Origin: Ectopseudomonas oleovorans
Lineage (GTDB): Bacteria > Pseudomonadota > Gammaproteobacteria > Pseudomonadales > Pseudomonadaceae
DNA length: 60,059 bases
Direction: 5' to 3'
Assembly (NCBI RefSeq): GCF_003052605.1
Contig: NZ_QASO01000035.1
Span: forward strand, 1 to 60,059
Below the pieces are notes generated by a model, which saw nothing but the letters and a program-made list of their open reading frames with translations, made no database searches and was not told the origin of the DNA. A program made the translations under genes and the position numbers. Positions 26,335 to 34,823 of the stretch are shown here, in pieces (position 1 is the stretch's first letter; every line of letters starts with the position of its first letter).

Positions 26335-28614
26335 ATGCTCAATACGCTGCGCAAGATCGTCCAGGAAGTAAACGCCGCCAAGGACCTCAAGGCGGCGCTG
26401 TCGATCATCGTGCAGCGGGTCAAGGAAGCGATGGGCAGCCAGGTCTGCTCGGTCTACCTGCTCGACCCGGAAACCAACCGTTTCGTGTTGATGGCCACCG
26501 ACGGCCTCAACAAGCGCTCCATCGGCAAGGTCAGCATGGCGCCCAGCGAAGGTCTGGTCGGCCTGGTCGGTAGCCGCGAAGAACCGCTGAACCTCGAAGA
26601 CGCTGCCAGCCATCCCCGCTACCGCTACTTTGCCGAGACCGGCGAGGAACGCTACGCCTCCTTCCTCGGTGCACCGATCATCCACCACCGCCGGGTGATG
26701 GGCGTGCTGGTGGTGCAGCAGAAGGAGCGTCGCCAGTTCGACGAAGGCGAGGAAGCCTTCCTGGTCACCATGAGCGCGCAGCTTGCCGGCGTTATCGCCC
26801 ATGCCGAGGCAACCGGCTCGATTCGCGGCCTGGGGCGCCAGGGCAAGGGCGTGCAGGAGGCCAAGTTCGTCGGCGTGCCGGGTGCGCCGGGGGTAGCGGT
26901 CGGAACCGCTGTCGTGGTGCTGCCCCCGGCTGATCTGAATGTGGTTCCAGACCGCAGTGTCGATGACATCGCTGCCGAGCTGGAACTGTTCGACAAGGCG
27001 CTGGGTTGGGTGCGCGAGGACATGCAGGAGCTGTCCGAGAAACTCGCCACTCAGCTACGCAAGGAAGAGCGCGCGCTGTTCGACGTCTACCTGATGATGC
27101 TCGAGGACGCCGCGCTGGGTAACGAGGTGCGCAAGGTCATTCGTACCGGCCAGTGGGCGCAGGGCGCCTTGCGCCAGGTGGTGCTCGACCACGTCAAGCG
27201 CTTCGAGCTGATGGATGACGCTTACCTGCGCGAACGCGCCTCCGATGTGCGCGACCTCGGTCGGCGCCTGCTCGCCTACCTGCAGGAAGAACGTAAGACC
27301 ACGCTGGTCTATCCGGATAACACCATCCTGGTCAGCGAGGAGCTGTCGCCGGCGATGCTCGGCGAGGTGCCGGAAGGCAAACTGGCCGGTCTGATCTCGG
27401 TGACCGGTTCGGGCAACTCCCACGTGGCGATTTTCGCCCGCGCCATGGGTATTCCCACGGTCATGGGTGTGCTCGACCTGCCGTACTCGAAGATCGACGG
27501 CATCAAGCTGATCGTCGACGGCTATCACGGCGAAGTCTTCACCAACCCCAGCGAGCTGCTGAGCAAGCAGTACGCCGAGGTGCTCGAGGAGGAGCGCCAG
27601 CTCACCGAAGGGCTCGACGCTCTGCGCGCGCTGCCCTGCGAGACCCTCGACGGCCACCGTATGCCGCTGTGGGTCAACACCGGCCTGCTCGCCGATGTTG
27701 CTCGTGCCCAGCAGCGCGGCGCCGAGGGCGTCGGCCTGTACCGTACCGAAGTGCCGTTCATGGTCAACGAGCGCTTTCCCAGCGAGAAGGAACAGTTGGC
27801 CACCTATCGCGAGCAGTTGCAGGCCTTCCACCCGCTGCCGGTGACCATGCGCACCCTGGATATCGGCGGCGACAAGTCGCTGTCCTACTTCCCGATCAAG
27901 GAAGAGAACCCCTTTCTCGGCTGGCGCGGCATTCGCGTCACCCTCGACCACCCGGAAATCTTCCTGGTGCAGACCCGCGCCATGCTCAAGGCCAGCGAGG
28001 GGCTGAACAACCTGCGCATCCTGCTGCCGATGATTTCCGGCACGCAGGAGCTGGAAGAGGCGCTGCACCTGATCCACCGTGCCTGGGGTGAGGTGCGTGA
28101 CGAGGGTACCGATGTTCCACTGCCGCCTATCGGCGTGATGATCGAGATTCCGGCAGCCGTTTATCAGACTCGCGAACTGGCGCGCCAGGTCGATTTCCTC
28201 TCGGTCGGCTCCAACGACCTGACCCAATACCTGCTGGCGGTCGACCGCAACAACCCGCGCGTGGCGGATCTCTACGATTTCCTCCACCCGGCGGTGCTGC
28301 AGGCCTTGCAGAAAGTGGTCAACGACGCGCATCTCGAAGGCAAGCCGGTGAGCATCTGTGGTGAGATGGCCGGCGATCCGGCGGCTGCCGTGTTGTTGCT
28401 GGCGATGGGCTTCGATTCGCTGTCGATGAACGCCACCAACCTGCCCAAGGTGAAATGGTTGCTGCGGCAGGTCACCCAGAGCAAGGCCACGGAACTGCTG
28501 GGGCAGGTGATGACCATGGACAACCCGCACCTGATCTACAGCACCCTGCACCTGGCGCTGCGCAACCTGGGGCTGGGCCGAGTGATTAACCCGGCGTCGA
28601 ATATCCAGGCCTGA
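26335..28614 (+). CDS. ptsP: PTS-Ntr enzyme I (phosphoenolpyruvate-protein phosphotransferase)
   Basis: 759 residues. A GAF domain occupies roughly residues 1-160 (sensing), followed by the enzyme I N-terminal domain with the phosphorylated His363 in GSGNSHVAIFARAMGIP and the PEP-binding TIM barrel (GVGLYRTEVPFM, RTLDIGGDKSLSYFP, DFLSVGSNDLTQYLLAVDRNN, SICGEMAGDP). It passes phosphate to NPr and EIIA-Ntr, a regulatory circuit rather than sugar uptake. RppH is immediately upstream. Confidence 0.96.
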   Translation: MLNTLRKIVQEVNAAKDLKAALSIIVQRVKEAMGSQVCSVYLLDPETNRFVLMATDGLNKRSIGKVSMAPSEGLVGLVGSREEPLNLEDAASHPRYRYFAETGEERYASFLGAPIIHHRRVMGVLVVQQKERRQFDEGEEAFLVTMSAQLAGVIAHAEATGSIRGLGRQGKGVQEAKFVGVPGAPGVAVGTAVVVLPPADLNVVPDRSVDDIAAELELFDKALGWVREDMQELSEKLATQLRKEERALFDVYLMMLEDAALGNEVRKVIRTGQWAQGALRQVVLDHVKRFELMDDAYLRERASDVRDLGRRLLAYLQEERKTTLVYPDNTILVSEELSPAMLGEVPEGKLAGLISVTGSGNSHVAIFARAMGIPTVMGVLDLPYSKIDGIKLIVDGYHGEVFTNPSELLSKQYAEVLEEERQLTEGLDALRALPCETLDGHRMPLWVNTGLLADVARAQQRGAEGVGLYRTEVPFMVNERFPSEKEQLATYREQLQAFHPLPVTMRTLDIGGDKSLSYFPIKEENPFLGWRGIRVTLDHPEIFLVQTRAMLKASEGLNNLRILLPMISGTQELEEALHLIHRAWGEVRDEGTDVPLPPIGVMIEIPAAVYQTRELARQVDFLSVGSNDLTQYLLAVDRNNPRVADLYDFLHPAVLQALQKVVNDAHLEGKPVSICGEMAGDPAAAVLLLAMGFDSLSMNATNLPKVKWLLRQVTQSKATELLGQVMTMDNPHLIYSTLHLALRNLGLGRVINPASNIQA

Positions 28615-28693
28615 TTCGCCTACCGCGCATGCTGGTACGTCCAGCATGAGCTTGGTGAAGCCCGGGGCCGGCTGACGGGTTTCGCCTGGCTCT

Positions 28694-28791
28694 AACCATC
28701 CCACGATGCCGAATAAACGCCGCAACCTGACCTGTAGGAGCCGGCTTGCCGGCGATCACGTCAGCCGCCATCGCCCGCAAGCGGGCTCCTG
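28694..28791. repeat. REP pair with extended flank (copy 2, reversed)
   Basis: The reverse complement of 3297-3394, flank included, with a handful of changes. Next to it at 28821-28844 is the GCATCCGGGCTAC palindrome that also appears near 12290. It sits between convergent ptsP and the NRDE gene. Confidence 0.8.
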
Positions 28792-28839
28792 CCTCAGGGG
28801 ATTTATCTCGCCATCGCCTTTCCCCGGATTGCATCCGGG

Positions 28840-29583
28840 CTACCGACGTAACGCGACCTCGTCGAGTACGGTGCTATGTGGGCCGAAGCTGCGCTCGGTG
28901 ATGCTCCAGCCGCCATTCTGTTTGAGGTTCAGCACCGTGCTGGCGCGAGTGCCGTAGGTGGCGCTGGCGATAAACACACTCGACAGCAGGCGCTCCGTGG
29001 CCAGTCCTACGCCAGTGTCCGGCAGCAGGTGGTCGGCTGGCTGGCTGCTGTCGCTCAGCATCTCAAGCAAGTCCTCATCCACCCCATCGATGCGCTCACT
29101 CAACGCATCTCTGGCGCGCAGCAGCTTCGGCCAGGGCGTGTCGAGGCTGGCGTTGGACAGGCCATATATGCCGCTCTCTAGTTGCCTGGGCTGCCCTTCC
29201 TGAGAATTGAAATGCCAGAGCTGTTGAGCATCGCCAACCAGCAGATTGAAGCCGGCATATTCGGTGGCATCGCGCATGATCCTGTCGAGATAGGCCGGCG
29301 CCGACTCCTGACCCAGCAAGTAGTCGGCTGTCAGCGCGCCGCGTGAACGCGGGCCGGCTTTCTGCCTGGAATCGCGGATATTGGTCAGCGCCGCGAAGCG
29401 GCCTTGCGCGGTAACGCCGAGCCAGGTACCCCCAGCTTGCAGATCGCGACCGGCGAATACACCAGGTGCATCCGGCCATTCACTCAATGCGGCGCTGGGG
29501 CGTGAGTAGAACTCGTCGCGATTGGCCGCCAGGCGCAGCACCGTCGGGCTTTCGGGCTGCCAGGCGAAGACGATCAGGCACAT
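28840..29583 (-). CDS. NRDE/TANGO2-family protein
   Basis: 248 residues beginning MCLIVFAWQ, so Cys2 becomes the N-terminal residue after Met removal, as in Ntn-type NRDE proteins. The name-giving NRDE is in AANRDEFYSRP; GGTWLGVTAQGRFAALTNIR and RSRGALTADYL follow. The start at 29583 has AGGAGG seven bases upstream; the ATG at 29589 is too close. Relatives are linked to heme or lipid handling, but no firm function is assigned in bacteria. Confidence 0.88.
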   Translation of the reverse strand: MCLIVFAWQPESPTVLRLAANRDEFYSRPSAALSEWPDAPGVFAGRDLQAGGTWLGVTAQGRFAALTNIRDSRQKAGPRSRGALTADYLLGQESAPAYLDRIMRDATEYAGFNLLVGDAQQLWHFNSQEGQPRQLESGIYGLSNASLDTPWPKLLRARDALSERIDGVDEDLLEMLSDSSQPADHLLPDTGVGLATERLLSSVFIASATYGTRASTVLNLKQNGGWSITERSFGPHSTVLDEVALRR

Positions 29584-29711
29584 GCGCATTCCTCCTATGG
29601 CGGAGTCTGGCAGGCTAGCGAGCTCAGCCAGGGGCGGCAACCGTTCCGTCGATCCGTGTGCCGTTGAGGAGACATTTCCGCTACCATGCCGCTTTGTTTT
29701 TGGGGGTGTCT

Positions 29712-30494
29712 ATGGAGCTGCTGCTCTACCTGGTACTGGGCTCGGCTGCCGGTGTGCTGGCTGGCCTGTTCGGCGTGGGCGGTGGTCTGATCATCGTGCC
29801 GGTGCTGGTGCTGAGCTTCACCGCACAGGGTCTGGCAACGGAAATCCTCACTCACCTGGCAGTGGGCACTTCCCTGGCGACGATCATCTTTACCTCGATC
29901 AACTCGCTGCTCGAGCATCACCGCAAGGGCGCGGTACGCTGGCCGCTGTTTCGCTGGCTGACTCTGGGTATCCTGCTGGGTGCAGCGCTGGGGGCGCTAA
30001 CCGCAGCGCTGATCCAGGGGCCTTGGTTGCAGAAGATCATCGGTACCTTCGCTATCATCGTTGCTGCGCAGATGGCGCTGGACCTGAAACCCAAGGCCAG
30101 TCGCGGTGTCCCAGGCAAGCCGACATTGACGGTAGCCGGCGGGGTGATCGGTTGGGCTTCGGCGATCTTCGGCATTGGCGGTGGTTCGCTGACCGTGCCC
30201 TTTCTGGTCTGGCGCAGCGTGCCGATCCAGCAGGCGGTGGCCACTTCGGCGGCCTGTGGCTTGCCGATCGCCATTGCCGGTGCGCTGAGTTTCATGTTTA
30301 CCGGTTGGGGGAATCCGAATCTGCCGCCATGGAGCGTCGGTTTCGTCTATCTCCCGGCATTGCTGGGCATCGCCGTGACCAGCATGTTCTTTGCCCGTTT
30401 TGGTGCGCGCCTGGCTCATCGCCTGTCGCCACTGTTGCTCAAGCGTTTGTTCGCCCTGCTGCTGTTCAGCGTGGGCCTGAGTTTTTTCATTTAA
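29712..30494 (+). CDS. TauE/SafE-family membrane permease
   Basis: 260 residues with about eight membrane helices and two family repeats, each starting with a glycine-rich turn: [16 protein letters not shown] and [18 protein letters not shown]. Members are candidate sulfite, sulfoacetate or other anion exporters. The ATG at 29712 follows GGGGGTGTC; longer starts are not supported. It is 10 nt ahead of lgt and probably co-transcribed with lgt and thyA. Confidence 0.88.
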   Translation: MELLLYLVLGSAAGVLAGLFGVGGGLIIVPVLVLSFTAQGLATEILTHLAVGTSLATIIFTSINSLLEHHRKGAVRWPLFRWLTLGILLGAALGALTAALIQGPWLQKIIGTFAIIVAAQMALDLKPKASRGVPGKPTLTVAGGVIGWASAIFGIGGGSLTVPFLVWRSVPIQQAVATSAACGLPIAIAGALSFMFTGWGNPNLPPWSVGFVYLPALLGIAVTSMFFARFGARLAHRLSPLLLKRLFALLLFSVGLSFFI

Positions 30495-30504
30495 GGAGTC
30501 CTGG

Positions 30505-31305
30505 ATGCTACCTTATCCGCAGATCGACCCGGTGGCCATCGCCCTTGGTCCCCTGAAAATCCACTGGTACGGCCTGATGTACCTGGTCGGTATTGGCGGT
30601 GCCTGGCTACTGGCATCGCGCCGGCTGGAGCGTTTCGATGCGACCTGGACCAAGGACAAGCTGTCCGACCTGGTGTTCTGGGTGGCCATGGGGGTGATTC
30701 TCGGTGGCCGTCTGGGCTACGTGTTCTTCTATGACTTTGCCGCCTATATCGCCGAACCGGCAAAGATTCTGCGGGTCTGGGAAGGCGGCATGTCCTTCCA
30801 CGGCGGGCTGATCGGGGTGATGCTGGCGACTTGGTGGTTCGGCAAGCGCAACGGCAAAAGCTTCTTCGAGCTGATGGACTTCATCGCACCACTGGTGCCG
30901 ATCGGGCTGGGCGCCGGGCGCATCGGCAACTTCATCAACGCCGAGCTGTGGGGCAAGGCCACCGATGTGCCCTGGGCGATGGTCTTCCCCTCCGACCCTG
31001 AGCAACTGGCGCGCCATCCGTCGCAGCTGTATCAGTTCGCCCTGGAAGGCGTGGCGCTGTTCACCATCCTCTGGTTCTATTCGCGTAAACCACGTCCGAC
31101 CATGGCGGTATCCGGCATGTTCGCCGCCTGCTACGGGGTGTTCCGCTTCATCGTCGAGTTCGTCCGTGTGCCGGACGCCCAGCTGGGCTACCTGGCCTGG
31201 GGCTGGCTGACCATGGGCCAGATTCTCTGCCTGCCTATGATCCTCGGCGGTATCGGCCTGATCGCTTACGCCTACAAGCGCCAGGCCGTACAAGGAGCCG
31301 TCTGA
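30505..31305 (+). CDS. lgt: Prolipoprotein diacylglyceryl transferase
   Basis: 266 residues, multi-pass inner membrane. It transfers diacylglycerol from phosphatidylglycerol to the lipobox Cys of lipoproteins. The Lgt signature is [18 protein letters not shown] (about residues 134-151), with HGGLIG before it and RHPSQLYQ after. Its TGA overlaps the ATG of thyA by 1 nt, as in many Gammaproteobacteria, showing coupled expression. Confidence 0.96.
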   Translation: MLPYPQIDPVAIALGPLKIHWYGLMYLVGIGGAWLLASRRLERFDATWTKDKLSDLVFWVAMGVILGGRLGYVFFYDFAAYIAEPAKILRVWEGGMSFHGGLIGVMLATWWFGKRNGKSFFELMDFIAPLVPIGLGAGRIGNFINAELWGKATDVPWAMVFPSDPEQLARHPSQLYQFALEGVALFTILWFYSRKPRPTMAVSGMFAACYGVFRFIVEFVRVPDAQLGYLAWGWLTMGQILCLPMILGGIGLIAYAYKRQAVQGAV

Positions 31306-31865
31306 TGAAACAGTACCTCGATCTGATGCGCCACGTGCGCGAGCACGGCACCTTCAAGGAAGACCGTACCGGTACCGGCACCTACAGCGTGTTCGGCTAC
31401 CAGATGCGCTTCGACCTGGCCGACGGCTTCCCCCTCGTCACCACCAAGAAGTGCCACCTGCGTTCGATCATCCACGAGCTGCTGTGGTTTCTGCAGGGTG
31501 ACACCAACATCAAGTACCTCAAGGACAACGGTGTCAGCATCTGGGATGAATGGGCCGACGAGAATGGTGACCTCGGCCCGGTGTACGGCTACCAGTGGCG
31601 CAGTTGGCCCGCGCCCAACGGCGAGTCCATCGACCAGATCGCCAAGCTGATCGAGATGATCAGGAAGAATCCGGATTCGCGCCGCTTGATCGTCTCGGCC
31701 TGGAACCCGGCGCTGGTCGAGCAGATGGCCCTGCCACCGTGCCACGCGCTGTTCCAGTTCTATGTGGCGGACGGCAAGCTCAGTTGCCAGCTCTATCAGC
31801 GTTCGGCAGACATCTTCCTTTTATGCCCCCATCCAGAAATCGCACAGTACGTGATGGTTGCGTAA
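31305..31865 (+). pseudogene. thyA: Host thymidylate synthase, truncated by element insertion
   Basis: The first 172 codons match ThyA and use E. coli numbering exactly: catalytic Cys146 in [11 protein letters not shown] and the phosphate-binding R166-S-A-D169. After L172 the sequence switches to 14 unrelated residues and a stop. The lost part includes Asn177, His207 and Tyr209 (dUMP binding) and the C-terminus, so the product must be inactive. The 3' half of the gene is not found in this window. lgt overlap and codon use are host-like. Confidence 0.92.
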
Positions 31866-31945
31866 AAAAATTTACCTTCACGGTCGGTTTATTGTGATCT
31901 ACGATAGCTGCACTGTTTGCACAATGCGTGCTGAGGGTAAATTCG

Positions 31946-32517
31946 ATGAAGGTGGTTGCTGCGAGAAGGGTGGTTCTGGATCTGAGTGAGTCCTTGCTGA
32001 ATGAGGATGGGGCCCAGGTATCAGGTCTTGTGAATGTCACAGGAGGTGCGGTCTTTGATGACGACGAACGCTTGTTGCCCCTGTGCTCAGGGTTCCTCAC
32101 ACAGCATGCCAAGGAGGAGTCCCTTTCGATCACTTCGGTAGAGACCTATGGCAAAAACCTAGGGTATGCCCACCAATACCTGAAAACCCGTCGTGAATTC
32201 GCCACAGCCAGCTCAGACGAAGCCTTTCTCGAAGTCAGCAGAAGCTTGCTGGCCGAGTACATTGCCCACCTGATTGAGAACGAAGAACTCTCGACGAAGA
32301 CGGTGCGCAACCGAGACGCCACCCTGCTGTCCTTTTACGACTCCTATCTCTGCGCTCCGACCTTTCGTGGGCCAGTTTTGCGTGAGGATAACCCTTACGA
32401 GAAAGGGCTGATCTCGCCCAGTCCCAAGAAGAACCTGGTCATTCCTTGCAGCCTCTTGGAGCTTGAAACTCTCATCACCTTTAGTGACTGTGAGCGCGAG
32501 CGCGGCGATTTTCAAGG
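31946..32517 (+). pseudogene. Tyrosine recombinase 1, N-terminal part (split by IS)
   Basis: About 190 residues holding the SAM-like N-terminal core-binding region of a tyrosine recombinase (SITSVETYGKNLGYAHQYL, LAEYIAHLIENEELSTKTVRNRDATLLSFYDSYL). The frame is then broken by the IS at 32518. ATG 31946 has GAGGG upstream. The C-terminal half resumes at 34130. In the multi-recombinase layout it corresponds to the first gene of the set. Confidence 0.8.
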
Positions 32518-32536
32518 TAGTTGTCGCGTGAGCGTG

Positions 32537-33586
32537 TCACGCTGCCTTTGATGTTTGCTGCAGTACCGCTTCCCGCTCCGGGTTCAGGCACACGATTGGT
32601 GCCAGCACCCAGTTCCTGATGTTGCCGCTCCAGCGCTCCGGGTGCCGTGCACGCGCCGCCTCGTACAGCTCGATACGCTTGCGCAGCAACTCTTCCGCCT
32701 GGCCAGTATGTCGCTGCGCCGGGGTCACGAACTTCAGGGCGCTGTGGCGATGTTCATGGTTGTACCAGGCCACGAAGCTGTTCACCCAGTTCCTGGCCTG
32801 CTCCAGCGTGTCGAAGGGCCGCTCCGGCCACAGCGGGCAGTACTTCGCCGTGCGGAACAAGGCCTCGGCATAGGCGTTGTCATTGCTCACCCGCGGGCGG
32901 CTGAACGAGGGCATCACACCCAGGTTCTGCATGGCCGCCAGCATGGTCGAGCCCTTCATCGCGCTGCCATTGTCCGAGTGCAGTACCAGCGGCTGGCCTG
33001 CTCGCTGTTCACGTAAGCAGGCCTGGCGTAGCAGCTGGGCGGCCTGCTCGGCGCTTTCACTTTCATGCACCTCGTTGGCCACCAGCTTCCGGCTGTAGAC
33101 GTCCTTGATCATGTACCAGTAGAAGTAACGGCCCTTGACCGTGGTCGGCAGCCAGGTGATGTCCCAGCACCACAGCTGGTTCGGGCCGTCGGCCACATGG
33201 GTCGTCAGCGCTCGTTTCACCGGTGGGCGGCTACGGCCGCGCGGATGCTGCTGTTCGGCGTCCTTCAGCAACCGGTAAAAGGTCGACTCCGAGGCCAGCC
33301 AGGTGCCCTGATCGGCCAGCCGCGCCACGATCTGCTGCGGCGGCAGGCTGGCAAACTCGGGCTGGTTGGCGACCTCCAGCACGCGGCGGCGCTCTTGCGG
33401 GGTCAGCTTGTTGGCCGGCTCAGCTCGCTGTGCCGAAGGACGCCGATCCTCCGGGCAGTGCTGCCAGCGCTGCAGGCTGCGCAGCGACAGGCCCAGTTCG
33501 GCGCAGGCCTGCGCCCGCCGCGCTCCCGCCGCCACGGCGTCCTCGATCAACTGCAGCGTTTCACGGCGATCCGGGGCGCTGATCAT
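32537..33586 (-). CDS. IS3-family transposase OrfB (DDE integrase domain)
   Basis: 349 residues starting at ATG 33586 (MISAPDRRETLQL). An HTH-like segment is followed by the HTH_21/rve region; the DDE residues are in CWDITWLP, LHSDNGSAMKG and NDNAYAEALFRTAKY, with AWYNHEHRHSALKFVTPAQRH at the end. All are intact. In this family the active protein is an OrfA-OrfB fusion made by -1 frameshifting; an A7 run lies at 33619-33625 in the overlap. Confidence 0.92.
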   Translation of the reverse strand: MISAPDRRETLQLIEDAVAAGARRAQACAELGLSLRSLQRWQHCPEDRRPSAQRAEPANKLTPQERRRVLEVANQPEFASLPPQQIVARLADQGTWLASESTFYRLLKDAEQQHPRGRSRPPVKRALTTHVADGPNQLWCWDITWLPTTVKGRYFYWYMIKDVYSRKLVANEVHESESAEQAAQLLRQACLREQRAGQPLVLHSDNGSAMKGSTMLAAMQNLGVMPSFSRPRVSNDNAYAEALFRTAKYCPLWPERPFDTLEQARNWVNSFVAWYNHEHRHSALKFVTPAQRHTGQAEELLRKRIELYEAARARHPERWSGNIRNWVLAPIVCLNPEREAVLQQTSKAA

Positions 33587-34091
33587 TCGTCCTCGTCCTT
33601 CCCCCAGAGCGCCTCGGCTTTTTTTCGCAACACCAGCAGAGCCGCGGTTTCTGCCAGCGCCGCAGTTCACGCTCCAGCTGCTTGATGCGCTTCTTCGCGG
33701 CCTTTTCCTCTTCGCGTTCGCGCCGGGTCTTGCTCGGCTGAGCCAGGCTGTTGGCCTGCTCGCAGGCTTCGCGCCAGGCGTTGATCTGCTCGACATACAG
33801 GCCTTTGCGCCGGCAGTACTCCGCCAGCTCAGCCGCATTGAGGCTGGCGCTTTCCAGCACCACCCGAAACTTGTCCAGGCTCGACCACTGGTCGGCCTGC
33901 TGTCCATCTCCCGGCACCACTGCTCCCGCTGCTCTGGCCTGTTTGCGCCAAGCATACAGGGTGGCATCAGTAATGCCTGTCGCTTCCACCAGCTCCGGCA
34001 CCGTCCGGTTCAAGGGCGGCATCATCTGCCGCACCACCCACTCCCGATGCTCTATCGAATAACGCGCCACACGGCTCTCACTTCCGCCCAC
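33583..34091 (-). pseudogene. IS3-family transposase OrfA, frame broken near 33660
   Basis: From GTG 34091 the frame encodes an HTH_Tnp_1 domain (EHREWVVRQM, PELVEATGITDATLYAWRKQ) and a basic coiled coil ending KKRIKQLERELRR. It then reads unrelated residues. In another frame the same DNA continues ALAETAALLVLRKKAEALWG-KDEDE and stops at 33583, overlapping the OrfB ATG as ATGA, which is the normal layout. So a small indel, probably a deletion between GCG repeats, has shifted OrfA. It may have made this copy inactive. Confidence 0.65.
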
Positions 34092-34129
34092 CGACCAAGA
34101 CTCATCGAATCAACTCACACGACAACTAT

Positions 34130-34823
34130 CCTGACGCGGCGGGAGCGCTGCGTACTCCAATTCATTTTTGATGCAGGGATCAGGCGCTCAGAGCTGCCCA
34201 GGGTGACACTGGCAGCTGTTAAAAAAGCCCTGGATGCCCAGCGGTATCAGTACATCTCCAGCGGTGATGCCCCTTCACTCGATACTGACTACTGCTCGCT
34301 GGAAATTGCAGGCAGCAAGGGCCGGTCGAACCAGGAGAAGCCGCGTTACACGCTCGTCAGCCGCGCCACCTTGCAGCGAGTTCAGCGGTATCACGCCTCT
34401 GTTCTCTACAGGAAGCACGCACGCAAGTTCAAAGACGCTGAAAGCACACCTGCATTCATGAATGCCCATGGTGATGCCTATACGGCGAACTCTGTCAGCA
34501 AGCTGCTTGAGCGGTTGAGCGCTAGGGCAATCAAGGCCTGCAAGCTGAAGAAGCCCATTTCTCCACACAAGCTCAGGCACGGCTATGCCTATGCAATCTT
34601 GAGCAGTCCCGATCTCGGGGAGGACTTTGCGGAGCGTCTGTTCATCGCCCAGAAAACGATGGGCCATGCAGACATCACGACGACCCAGATCTACACCATG
34701 GTGCCGTTCGACATCTACAGCCGCATCAACGGCGCCATGGATGACACCACCACCAAAGCTGAGAACATGCAGGCGCTATCAGATGCGACTCGCTTGAAGA
34801 TCGGCCTGGGAGATAGCAAGTAA
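34130..34823 (+). pseudogene. Tyrosine recombinase 1, C-terminal catalytic part
   Basis: About 231 residues with a complete catalytic set: Arg in FDAGIRRSELPRV, HKLRHGYA (HxxR), His in MGHADITTTQ and the nucleophile Tyr in TQIYTMV. It has no start of its own after the IS, so it is dead unless translated from an IS-derived start. Joined to 31946-32517 it would give a recombinase of about 420 residues. It ends at 34823, overlapping the next ATG (TAATG). Confidence 0.8.

Larger units (their letters stand above)
32518..34128 (-). mobile_element. IS3-family insertion sequence
   Basis: About 1.61 kb bounded by 15-bp inverted repeats differing at one base: TAGTTGTCGCGTGAG at 32518-32532 and the complement of TAGTTGTCGTGTGAG at 34114-34128; weaker pairing extends a few bases outward. 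It carries OrfA and OrfB on the minus strand and splits recombinase 1. A clear 3-5 bp target duplication is not seen at these ends. GAGCGC lies on both sides a little further out. Confidence 0.85.

Noticed and set aside
27055..28725. 556-codon minus frame opposite ptsP
   Set aside because: Antisense of a gene with complete enzyme I motifs.
32480..34150. GAGCGC on both sides of the IS as target duplication
   Set aside because: It lies about 20 bp outside the clear 15-bp inverted repeats, and six bases is long for IS3; left open.
33366..34823. 485-codon frame linking IS sequence to the recombinase 1 C-terminus
   Set aside because: Its N-terminal part is antisense of the IS transposase; only the part from 34130 is a real recombinase segment.
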